The notes below the pieces were generated by a model that saw only the letters and a list, made by a program, of their open reading frames with translations, ran no database searches and was not told where the DNA came from. The position numbers were made by a program, and so were the translations under genes. From the NCBI GenBank assembly GCA_017550775.1, contig JAFZOA010000602.1, positions 1 through 30,594 on the forward strand: a stretch of DNA of 30,594 bases, given 5' to 3'. Shown in pieces: positions 23,083 through 30,290 of the stretch. This stretch comes from Ruminiclostridium sp. (GTDB lineage: Bacteria > Bacillota_A > Clostridia > Oscillospirales > Ruminococcaceae). Position 1 is the first letter of the stretch; every line of letters begins with the position of its first letter.

Positions 23083-24307
23083 TATTGAAAATGAAAAGCT
23101 CGACGAGCTTGAAAACACCGCAGAAACGATCTCCGAAGAAACCGGATCAAAGACAGTAGCGATCTTCGAGGAAACCGGGTCAAAGACAATGGCGATCTTC
23201 GGGTCCGAAAACGAAGCTCCCGCGGCTGCGGAAGCTCCGGAAGCACAAGCCGAAGAGCCCGCTCCCAAAAAGAAGAAAGCGGCAGTACACATGACCGCCT
23301 CCGCTGCGGCACTCAACGCCGAGGGTGAGGTGGATATCCGAAGAAGAAAGCCCCGCGAGGTAAAGCAGATCAAGGAATCCAAGATCTCCTATGAGCGCAA
23401 GAAGGGTCTCTACGGATACGGTTTCGTGGCGCTGTGGATAGTCGGCGTTCTGTATATGTTCATTATCCCGATGTGCCAGTCGCTCTGGTACGCTATGTGC
23501 AAGACCGAGCTGGTAAACGACGCAGCGAGACAGGCTGAGCTCGGAATGAGCGGCCCGGGTATCTATACCGAGTGGAACAATTTCGATAATATCCGCTGGG
23601 CATTCACGATCAACCCGGACTATCCTAAGAACCTTGCCGCGTCACTCGGCGAAACGGCTTACACGGTACCGTTGGTACTCGTATTCTCGCTTTTCGTGGC
23701 TCTGCTGCTCAACGACAAGTTCAAGGGAAGAACGCTCGCCCGAGCGATATTCTTCCTGCCGGTACTGATAGCTACGGGTCCTGTACTCGGAGTTATCAAC
23801 GGTGATATGCTCTCGCAGGGTATCTCGGACGCGTCACAGTTCAGCGCCCTGTTCAAGACGGACTTCGTTGAGGACTTCCTGATGTTCATGGGTCTGAACA
23901 ACATCAACCAGCAGCTTGCGGATATGGTGTCCGAGGTAACGAGCTCGATGCTCAACCTGATATGGGATTCCGGTATCCAGATACTCATCTTCATCTCTGC
24001 ACTCCAGACAATACCGGTATCCGCTAAGGAAGCCGCTTCGATGGAGGGCGCTACGGGCTGGGAATTCTTCTGGAAGATAACCTTCCCGACGATCTCCCCC
24101 ATGATCCTCGTAAACCTCGTTTATACAACTATAGACGCGTTCGTAAAGTCCGACAACCCTGTAATGCAGCAGGTTATGACTTACATCAAGCAGTGGGAAT
24201 ACGACCACGCGTCCGCAATGGCATGGATCTACTTCGCGATCATCGGTGCGATACTCGGTATCATTTCCGCGATAGTTTCCAGATTCATATTCTATCAGGT
24301 AGATTAA
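23075..24307 (+). CDS. Sugar ABC transporter permease, MalF-like (pair 2) with long charged N-terminus
   Basis: The ATG at 23075 overlaps the preceding stop (ATGAGTGA) and has GGGGG upstream. Of 410 residues the first about 110 are cytoplasmic, rich in Glu, Ala and Lys, with an 11-residue tandem repeat EETGSKTVAIF/EETGSKTMAIF. Membrane helices start at about residue 115 (YGYGFVALWIVGVLYMFIIP). The EAA loop is KEAASMEGATGWEFFWKITF. This is a second MalF-like subunit in the same operon and partners with the next gene. The N-terminal tail is not part of the usual family and could bind a partner or be a phosphorylation target. Confidence 0.92.
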   Translation: MSDIENEKLDELENTAETISEETGSKTVAIFEETGSKTMAIFGSENEAPAAAEAPEAQAEEPAPKKKKAAVHMTASAAALNAEGEVDIRRRKPREVKQIKESKISYERKKGLYGYGFVALWIVGVLYMFIIPMCQSLWYAMCKTELVNDAARQAELGMSGPGIYTEWNNFDNIRWAFTINPDYPKNLAASLGETAYTVPLVLVFSLFVALLLNDKFKGRTLARAIFFLPVLIATGPVLGVINGDMLSQGISDASQFSALFKTDFVEDFLMFMGLNNINQQLADMVSEVTSSMLNLIWDSGIQILIFISALQTIPVSAKEAASMEGATGWEFFWKITFPTISPMILVNLVYTTIDAFVKSDNPVMQQVMTYIKQWEYDHASAMAWIYFAIIGAILGIISAIVSRFIFYQVD

Positions 24308-24319
24308 GGAGGTGCTTCA

Positions 24320-25429
24320 ATGGACAACGAAAATATTCAGGCTGTACCGGAAGCTGCTTCCGCTGCCAAAAAGAAAATGTCAAAGCGCCAGCTTAAAAAG
24401 GAAGAAAAGAAGCGTCTCAGCAAGTTCCATATAAGCAGCTGGGAGATCATAACACACTATTTCAGCTATAACGAAGCAGAGAAGAAGCACTATAAGTACA
24501 TTCTCGGCAGACGTGTAGGTTCAAGAGTATGGCCGGTCTTCCGCTTCCTGATCCTTTTCGGACTCGCTTTCGTCGTAGTTTACCCGATCCTTTACATGAT
24601 GTCCTGTGCGGTAAGACCGCAGTCGGATATGTCTGACCCCTCGATCATGTGGATCCCCAAGACCTTCACATGGAGCAACCTTGTGGAGACATGGGTGGCG
24701 ATAGACTATCCGGAGCTCGTCTGGGACACCGTTACCGTAAACGTGGTCTGCTCGATAATCCAGGTACTTACCTGTTCGATAGTCGGCTACGGCTTCGCCC
24801 GCTTCAAGTTCAAGGGCAAGGGTGCGATGTTCGCGGTGGTCATCATGCAGATCATCGTTCCGACGCAGGTTATCCTGATACCGCAGTATATGCAGTTCAG
24901 ATATTTTGACCCGCTCGGCATCTGCTCGCTTATTGCGGGCGGTCCGATAAACCTTGCGGACTCGCCTATGGCACTTTACATGATGGCGTTCTTCTGCAAC
25001 GGTATCAGAGCCGGACTCTTCATCTTCTTGTTCAGACAGTTCTTCCGCGGACTGCCCAAGGAGCTCGAAGACGCTGCGTACCTCGACGGCTGCGGCCCGT
25101 TCGAGACGTTTGTCCGCATCATGGTTCCGAATGCGTCGAACTCCTTCCTCACGGTATTCATCTTCTCGGTGGTATGGTACTGGAACGACTCGTATGTTTC
25201 GGGTATGTTCTTCACCAAGTCCAATACCGTCGCGCTCATGGTAAGCAACCTCTATCAGACTATATCCGCATATTACAGCCCCACCGGTACCCCCACGGGT
25301 ATCGCGTCCGACTGGCTGGTATGGATCGAGTCGGGCTGCTTGCTTTCGATACTCCCGATACTTATCATGTATGTCTTCTTACAGAAGAACTTCGTTGAAG
25401 GTATCGAAAGATCCGGTATCGTAGGTTAA
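24320..25429 (+). CDS. Carbohydrate ABC transporter permease, MalG-like (pair 2) with basic N-terminal extension
   Basis: The ATG follows AAGGAGG. 369 residues: a Lys-rich N-terminal tail of about 75 residues (KKKMSKRQLKKEEKKRLSKF), then about six membrane helices from residue 75 on (FRFLILFGLAFVVVYPILYM). The EAA loop is LEDAAYLDGCGPFETFVRIM. It is the last gene of the operon, 10 nt before the hairpin of a strong terminator. It pairs with the preceding MalF-like protein. Both pair-2 subunits have long charged cytoplasmic tails that pair-1 subunits lack. Confidence 0.93.
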   Translation: MDNENIQAVPEAASAAKKKMSKRQLKKEEKKRLSKFHISSWEIITHYFSYNEAEKKHYKYILGRRVGSRVWPVFRFLILFGLAFVVVYPILYMMSCAVRPQSDMSDPSIMWIPKTFTWSNLVETWVAIDYPELVWDTVTVNVVCSIIQVLTCSIVGYGFARFKFKGKGAMFAVVIMQIIVPTQVILIPQYMQFRYFDPLGICSLIAGGPINLADSPMALYMMAFFCNGIRAGLFIFLFRQFFRGLPKELEDAAYLDGCGPFETFVRIMVPNASNSFLTVFIFSVVWYWNDSYVSGMFFTKSNTVALMVSNLYQTISAYYSPTGTPTGIASDWLVWIESGCLLSILPILIMYVFLQKNFVEGIERSGIVG

Positions 25430-25438
25430 ACCGATAAC

Positions 25439-25477
25439 AACAAGACCACCCCGGAAAGGGTGGTCTTGTTCTATTTT
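25439..25477 (+). terminator. Strong rho-independent terminator of the transport operon
   Basis: AACAAGACCACCC (25439-25451) pairs perfectly with GGGTGGTCTTGTT (25458-25470) around a 6-nt loop, followed by CTATTTT. It marks the end of the run that begins at the promoter at 11707. Confidence 0.93.
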
Positions 25478-25633
25478 CCAAGAAGAATATCGAGCCGTTC
25501 GAGAAGTCGGCCCTTGTTTTGTGTAGATAGAGCTCGGTATTTTTTGAGGAGTATTGTTTCATCCTTACCGGTGTATAAAGAAAACAATAATGATTATAAA
25601 ATAAAAGAGAAAAAAACTACTCGCGCTAATGAT

Positions 25634-25732
25634 ATGGAAAATGCAACAGAACTCTTAAAATTTAAACGGCTTCTTGATGATGGTGCTATAACATCGGAAG
25701 AATTTGAAAAAAAGAAACAGGAATTATTATAA
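25634..25732 (+). pseudogene. SHOCT-domain fragment (remnant or tiny gene)
   Basis: The segment LLKFKRLLDDGAITSEEFEK, followed by KKQELL and a stop, is a typical SHOCT domain, the short helical module normally found at the C-terminus of larger proteins. The only Met nearby (25634) would give a 32-residue protein without a ribosome site. The frame is open upstream through a Lys/Asn-rich linker-like stretch to about 25570, but before that it runs into non-coding sequence next to the terminator. I therefore read it as the tail of a decayed gene, though a free SHOCT peptide is not excluded. Confidence 0.45.
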
Positions 25733-25798
25733 TTGTTTTGTTTATATTATGGTTTTGGATGCTATTAATAGAAAAAGCTCGGAATAATTTGTAATGTC

Positions 25799-25831
25799 AA
25801 AAAGCAGGACTAAAAAGTTCTGCTTTTTTTT
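25799..25831 (+). terminator. Rho-independent terminator before the metal-efflux unit
   Basis: AAAGCAGGAC (25801-25810), loop TAAAAA, then GTTCTGCTTT and a run of eight or more T. It stops transcription arriving from the SHOCT fragment side just 10 nt before the next promoter. Confidence 0.85.
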
Positions 25832-25840
25832 ATAAAACCC

Positions 25841-25869
25841 TTGACAAATTCCCCTAATAGGTATATAAT
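25841..25869 (+). promoter_or_regulatory. Consensus promoter of the metal-efflux unit
   Basis: TTGACA (25841-25846), 17-nt spacer, TATAAT (25864-25869). Transcription would start near 25876, inside the palindrome at 25875-25890, so the promoter must be tightly repressed when a regulator is bound. Confidence 0.9.
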
Positions 25870-25874
25870 AACAT

Positions 25875-25890
25875 TTGAACGAACGTTCAA
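25875..25890. promoter_or_regulatory. Probable ArsR/SmtB-type operator
   Basis: TTGAACGAACGTTCAA is a perfect palindrome around AA. Its core TGAACG-AA-CGTTCA has the 6-2-6 layout known for ArsR/SmtB-family metal-sensor operators, and it overlaps the expected start of transcription. A further half-site GTTCAA follows at 25893-25898 as part of a TTCAATTG direct repeat. The regulator gene is not next to it. Metal-responsive repression is inference from layout and the downstream efflux pump. Confidence 0.6.
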
Positions 25891-25923
25891 TTGTTCAATT
25901 GTTATTACGGAGGTATATCTGAT

Positions 25924-26142
25924 ATGAAAAAGAAATACAAGCTTGAAGATCTCGACTGTGCGAACTGCGCGCAGAAAATGGAAGACGCGATAAAGAAGAT
26001 CGACGGGGTAAACGACGCGTCGGTAAGCTTCATGACCCAGAAGCTCATGTTGGACGCGGACGACGCCCGCTTTGACAGTATTCTGAAACAAGCCGCGGAT
26101 ATCTGCAAAAAGATCGAGCCCGACTGCCGCATAGTGATGTGA
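25924..26142 (+). CDS. Stand-alone HMA-domain metal-binding protein
   Basis: A 72-residue protein, start MKKKYKLEDLDCANCAQKME, with GGAGG 10 nt upstream. It is one heavy-metal-associated (ferredoxin-like) domain with the CxxC metal site Cys12-Ala-Asn-Cys15, followed by the usual MEDAIKKIDGV helix. In ZntA/CadA pumps this domain is normally fused to the N-terminus of the ATPase; here it is a separate gene 1 nt before an ATPase that lacks it. It probably delivers or senses the metal for that pump in the cytoplasm. Confidence 0.92.
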   Translation: MKKKYKLEDLDCANCAQKMEDAIKKIDGVNDASVSFMTQKLMLDADDARFDSILKQAADICKKIEPDCRIVM

Positions 26143-26143
26143 T

Positions 26144-28030
26144 ATGGGAAGCCTTACTAAAAAGCAGAAGACCGCGCTCCTGCGCATCATAGTCACCTTT
26201 GTCCTGTTTGCGGGGCTTTTTGCCTGTGAGCACCTCGGCGTGTTCGAGCCGCTCCCCCGGTGGTCAGTCATGCTCATTTTTCTTGTGCCGTACGCGGTCA
26301 TCGGCTATGACATAGTTATCAAAGCATTCAGAAATATAGCTCACGGTCAGGTGTTCGACGAGAACTTCCTCATGCTCACCGCCACAGTTGCCGCGTTCTG
26401 CACCGGCGAGTTCTCCGAGGCAGTCGCGGTAATGCTGTTTTATCAGGTCGGGGAGCTGTTCCAGAGCTACGCCGTCGGCAAGGCGCGCCGCTCGATAACC
26501 GACCTTATGAACATAGTCCCCGAGTATGCCAATATAGAGTGGGACGGTGAGGTGAAGCAGGTGGATCCCGACGAGGTGGAGGTCGGCGACATCATCGTGA
26601 TAAAGCCGGGTGAGCGTATCCCACTCGACGCGGTAATAACAGAGGGCGAAACTATGATCGACACCGCCGCGCTTACCGGTGAGTCCGTACCGCGTAGGGC
26701 AGCTCCCGGCGACGAGATAATAAGCGGCTGCATAAACGGCGCGGGTACGGTGAAAGCGCGCGTTACAAAGGCGTTTGAGGACTCCACGGTCACGCGGATC
26801 CTTGAACTCGTGGAGAATGCGGGCAGTAAAAAAGCGCGTGTTGAGAACTTCATCACGCGTTTTGCGAAGTATTATACCCCTGTGGTAACGATAGGAGCGC
26901 TGCTGCTTGCAGTTATCCCCTCGCTTATAACGGGGAACTGGTCGGAGTGGATAGCGCGCGCCTGCACGTTCCTTGTTATCTCATGCCCCTGCGCGTTGGT
27001 CATATCCGTGCCGCTCGGGTTTTTCGGCGGTATAGGCGCGGCTTCACGAGCGGGTATTCTCGTAAAGGGCGGGAACTTTCTCGAAGCGGTGTCGTCGGTA
27101 ACTACGATAGTTTTCGACAAGACCGGAACGCTCACAAAGGGAGAATTCAGGGTCAACGAGGTCAGACCCTCCGACTGTACTGAAGAAGAGCTGCTTGAAA
27201 CAGCGGCACTTGCGGAGTGCTATTCCGACCACCCGATAGCCGCGTCGATACGCGAGGCTTACGGCAAGGCGGTGACTTCCTCCCGAGTTTCGGACGCGAA
27301 GGAGGTCGCGGGTCATGGGGTCTCTGTGGTCGTGGACGGGGAGCCGGTGCTGGTCGGGAGCATAAAGCTCCTCAGAGAGAACAGCATCGAAGCGGCGGAG
27401 CTTGACTGCGCCGGGACGGTGGTATATGCCGCGCGCGGGGGAAGGTATCTCGGTGCGCTGGTGATCTCCGACGGGATAAAGGACGGCTCGCCGGAAGCGA
27501 TAACCGCACTGAGAGCCGCGGGGATAAAACGCGCAGTCATGCTTACGGGAGACCGGAAGGCGGAAGCGGACGCTGTCTCGGAAAAACTCGGTCTGGACGA
27601 GCACTACTCGGAGCTGCTTCCCGCGGACAAGGTGGGGATAGTGGAGAAGCTTCTTGCGCGGAACGGGAAGGCAGACAAGCTTGCGTTTGTGGGTGACGGG
27701 ATAAATGACGCGCCGGTGCTTGCGCGCGCGGACGTAGGTATCGCAATGGGCAGCATGGGGAGTGACGCGGCTATTGAGGCGGCGGACATTGTTATAATGG
27801 ACGACGATCTGCGGCGCATTCCGACGGTGATGCGTATTGCGTCGAAGACCATGCGGATCGTCCGCGAAAACATAGTATTTGCTCTTGGTGTAAAGCTTGC
27901 GGTACTTGTACTCGGGGCGCTCGGACTTGCGAATATGTGGCTCGCGGTATTTGCGGACGTGGGTGTAGCGGTACTTGCCATCCTGAACTCGATGCGTGCG
28001 GGCAGAACAACGTCCTCACAGCAGAATTGA
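26144..28030 (+). CDS. Heavy-metal P1B-type ATPase, Zn/Cd/Pb group
   Basis: A 628-residue pump that exports divalent soft metals using ATP. Motifs: TGES (178-181), membrane CPC (281-283) in SCPCALVISVPLGFFGG, phosphorylation site DKTGT with Asp325, HP at 363-364, and hinge GDGINDAP (517-524). The last membrane segments contain MWLAVFADVGVAVLAILNSM, where Asp605 corresponds to the metal-binding Asp of ZntA/CadA, so Zn, Cd or Pb is favoured over Cu. It starts directly at the membrane domain with no fused HMA, which is the separate preceding gene. It is translationally coupled to that gene (1-nt gap). I do not choose between the symbols zntA and cadA. Confidence 0.94.
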   Translation: MGSLTKKQKTALLRIIVTFVLFAGLFACEHLGVFEPLPRWSVMLIFLVPYAVIGYDIVIKAFRNIAHGQVFDENFLMLTATVAAFCTGEFSEAVAVMLFYQVGELFQSYAVGKARRSITDLMNIVPEYANIEWDGEVKQVDPDEVEVGDIIVIKPGERIPLDAVITEGETMIDTAALTGESVPRRAAPGDEIISGCINGAGTVKARVTKAFEDSTVTRILELVENAGSKKARVENFITRFAKYYTPVVTIGALLLAVIPSLITGNWSEWIARACTFLVISCPCALVISVPLGFFGGIGAASRAGILVKGGNFLEAVSSVTTIVFDKTGTLTKGEFRVNEVRPSDCTEEELLETAALAECYSDHPIAASIREAYGKAVTSSRVSDAKEVAGHGVSVVVDGEPVLVGSIKLLRENSIEAAELDCAGTVVYAARGGRYLGALVISDGIKDGSPEAITALRAAGIKRAVMLTGDRKAEADAVSEKLGLDEHYSELLPADKVGIVEKLLARNGKADKLAFVGDGINDAPVLARADVGIAMGSMGSDAAIEAADIVIMDDDLRRIPTVMRIASKTMRIVRENIVFALGVKLAVLVLGALGLANMWLAVFADVGVAVLAILNSMRAGRTTSSQQN

Positions 28031-28106
28031 ACCACGGCGCAAAACTATAATCCTAACAAAACTAACGACGGAATGGATCCAGCGTCACGCTGGCGCGGGA
28101 GTCCCT

Positions 28107-28175
28107 CGGTGACCGCTTGAATGCGCGCGTCCTGCGCGCTTTTGGCGGTCACCTCACAGCATCGTGCAGTGGGGC
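28107..28175. repeat. Hairpin repeat with 94-bp period, copy 1
   Basis: The 69-bp unit starts CGGTGACCGC and folds by GGTGACCGC (28108-28116) with GCGGTCACC (28145-28153), enclosing GCGCGC (28123-28128) and GCGCGC (28134-28139). It recurs at 28201-28269 with two mismatches. A smaller hairpin CCAGCG-TCA-CGCTGG (28079-28093) precedes it. The block lies between the convergent P-type ATPase and ABC-F genes; no gene is visible in 28031-28334. Confidence 0.85.
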
Positions 28176-28200
28176 GGCGCAAGCCCCGGCGGGTGTGCAT

Positions 28201-28269
28201 CGGTGACCGCTTGAATGCGCGCGTCCTGCGCGCTTTTGGCGGTCACCTCACTGCATCGTACAGTGGGGC
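28201..28269. repeat. Hairpin repeat with 94-bp period, copy 2
   Basis: It is identical to 28107-28175 except at two positions (28252 and 28260). The outer stem is at 28202-28210 with 28239-28247. The two copies are direct repeats separated by 25 bp of GC-rich sequence. Confidence 0.85.
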
Positions 28270-28332
28270 AGAGCCCCTTGCGAGGGGACGGGGGGCGAGG
28301 AGCCCCCAGCGGGGTTTGGGGCAGCGCCCCAA
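28265..28332. repeat. Three GC-rich hairpins in the convergent spacer
   Basis: GGGGC-AGA-GCCCC (28265-28277), GGGGGC-GAGGA-GCCCCC (28291-28307) and TTGGGGC-AGC-GCCCCAA (28316-28332). The last one ends 2 bp before the ABC-F stop codon. They lack T-runs but could act as a two-way transcription barrier, or be a dispersed GC-rich intergenic repeat of the genome. Confidence 0.65.
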
Positions 28333-28334
28333 CA

Positions 28335-30281
28335 TTAACTATCCTCCGACGTTTCCGCGTTCAGTTTTTCGAGCTGTTCGCCGGCATCTGCCCATTCTTC
28401 GGTTTGTTCGTCGAGCTCGGACTGGAGCTGTGTAAGCTTCTCCGAGAGCTCGGCGACTTTTTCGTAATTGCCGGATATATCGGGGGACTGCATCTGCTCA
28501 TTGACTGCTGCGATATCGGCTTCGAGCTCTTCTATGCGGGCTTCGGCGCGGGAGATACGGGTGGTGAGCTTGCGGATATCGCTCCGGAGCTCCTTACGCC
28601 GCCGGTAGTCCTGCTTGTTGGCGCTCTCACCGCTTTCGGGCTGCTCCTTTGCTTTGGCGGCGGTGAGCACGTCCGCGCCTTCCGTGAGGGCGAGGTAGTC
28701 GTCATACCCGCCATTGATACTTTGCGCGCCGTCCGGGGTAAGCTTGTACAGCCGGGTGGCGATCTTATTTATGAGATACCGGTCATGGGAGATCACGAAA
28801 ACCGTGCCGCCGTAACCGGAAAGTGCGTCTTCAAGCGCCTCGCGGGAATTGATATCGAGGTGGTTGGTGGGCTCGTCGAGAAGCAGGAAATTGCAGCCGC
28901 TAAGCATCAGCTTCAGGAGCGCCACACGCGCTTTCTCGCCGCCGCTTAGCACTCCTATCTTCTTGAACACGTCCTCGCCGCTGAACAGGAAGCTTCCGAG
29001 GGCAGTGCGAACGCCGGTCTGATCCATTTTCGGGTAGGCATCCCAGATCTCGTCCATTACGGTCTTGCTGTCCGTGAGCCCGGTCATGAGCTGGTCGTAG
29101 TAGCCCGCCTTGACACCGGGACCGTAGGTGACATTTCCCGTCTCCGGGGCAAGCTGCTTCATCAGTATCCGGAACAGCGTGGTCTTGCCGCTTCCGTTCG
29201 CGCCGAGCAGGAACACGCGCTCGTGCTTGCGCACTTCCATATCGACTCCGGCGAAAAGCCGCTCACCGTCAAAGCTCATGCGCAGGTTCTTGGCGGTCAT
29301 GATCTCGTCGGTCACGGGGTCGGCGCAGTGGAAGTTGAACCGTAGCTTCTTCGGGAGTGTCTGAGGCTTGACGAGCTCCGCTTCAAGGCGCTCGATCTGC
29401 TTTTCCTTGCTCGCGATCGTGATGTAGTTGCGCTCCTGGTTGAAGCGCTTCTGCTGCTCTCTGATGCCCCTTATACGGTTGATCTCCTCAAGCTGGTTCT
29501 CGTAGTGCCTCCACGCGATCTCAAGGTCTTCCTCCTTCTTCTTCCGGTAGGCGCTGTAGCCGCCCTTATACACCGTGAGCCGCTTGTTTTCAAGCTCGAA
29601 GGTACGGGTAGTTACCGTATCGAGGAAGTATCTGTCATGTGAAATGATGATGTAAGCGCCCTTGTATTCGAGCAGGAATTTTTCGAGCCAGGTGGATGCC
29701 GCGATATCGAGGTGGTTGGTGGGCTCGTCCAGCAGCAACAGGTTCGCACCCGACAGCAGCAGCTTTGCGAGCTGTACCTTCGCCTTCTCGCCTCCGCTCA
29801 ATACCGAGACCGGCTTTTCCTGCTCCGCGAGCGAGAAGCCGAGACCGAGAAGACTGCTCATAGCGCGGGTGCGGTAGGTAAGTCCGCCCTCCGCCTCGAA
29901 GCGCTCCCGCAGCAGCATCTGCTTTTCGAGCATTTCCGGCGTGTTCTCGCCGGCTCCGACAGCGGTGTTCACCTCGTCGAGCTCGCTTTCGAGCTTCATA
30001 AGCGGCGTGAATACAGACAGCACCTCGTCATACACGCTCACCGAGCTTTCGCGGATAACGTGCTGCTCCATGTAGCCGAGCACGGTGTCGCGCGCCTTGA
30101 CAAACTCGCCGCTGTCGTAGTCCGCCTCTCCGCGTATCGCTCTGAACAGCGTGGTCTTGCCGCAGCCGTTCACTCCGACAAGCCCTATCCTGTCGCCCTT
30201 TTCGACCTCGAACGTAACGCCGCCGAAAAGCAGCTCCGCGCCGAAGTACAGGGATATATCCTTTGCGTTGAAAATTGCCAT
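28335..30281 (-). CDS. ABC-F family ATPase (ribosome-associated)
   Basis: A 648-residue protein with two ABC domains and no membrane part. Domain 1: Walker A GVNGCGKTT (36-44), signature LSGGEK (161-166), Walker B LLLLDEPTNHLD (181-192). The linker, about 230-310, is helical and basic (YSAYRKKKEEDLEIAWRHYE), the part that reaches the tRNA site in ABC-F proteins. Domain 2: Walker A GANGSGKTT (360-368), signature LSGGEK (445-450). Residues 560-645 form a coiled coil (RISRAEARIEELEADIAAVN) as in Uup/YdiF. It is a translation factor or a mild antibiotic-protection protein; the exact subclass is not assigned. The ATG at 30281 lies 9 nt after the preceding stop. Confidence 0.95.
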   Translation of the reverse strand: MAIFNAKDISLYFGAELLFGGVTFEVEKGDRIGLVGVNGCGKTTLFRAIRGEADYDSGEFVKARDTVLGYMEQHVIRESSVSVYDEVLSVFTPLMKLESELDEVNTAVGAGENTPEMLEKQMLLRERFEAEGGLTYRTRAMSSLLGLGFSLAEQEKPVSVLSGGEKAKVQLAKLLLSGANLLLLDEPTNHLDIAASTWLEKFLLEYKGAYIIISHDRYFLDTVTTRTFELENKRLTVYKGGYSAYRKKKEEDLEIAWRHYENQLEEINRIRGIREQQKRFNQERNYITIASKEKQIERLEAELVKPQTLPKKLRFNFHCADPVTDEIMTAKNLRMSFDGERLFAGVDMEVRKHERVFLLGANGSGKTTLFRILMKQLAPETGNVTYGPGVKAGYYDQLMTGLTDSKTVMDEIWDAYPKMDQTGVRTALGSFLFSGEDVFKKIGVLSGGEKARVALLKLMLSGCNFLLLDEPTNHLDINSREALEDALSGYGGTVFVISHDRYLINKIATRLYKLTPDGAQSINGGYDDYLALTEGADVLTAAKAKEQPESGESANKQDYRRRKELRSDIRKLTTRISRAEARIEELEADIAAVNEQMQSPDISGNYEKVAELSEKLTQLQSELDEQTEEWADAGEQLEKLNAETSEDS

Positions 30282-30290
30282 AGTAATTCC

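Noticed and set aside
22258..23382. 374-codon open frame on the minus strand
   Set aside because: Shadow of the DUF5696 and permease genes, which have signal peptide, ribosome sites and family features; no such support here.
28107..28269. Possible CRISPR array
   Set aside because: Only two units, 69 bp long with internal hairpins, 25-bp gap, and no cas genes nearby.
28215..28949. 244-codon open frame on the plus strand
   Set aside because: It starts inside the hairpin repeat and continues antisense to the ABC-F gene; the repeats give two similar start segments, which explains the illusion of a protein.
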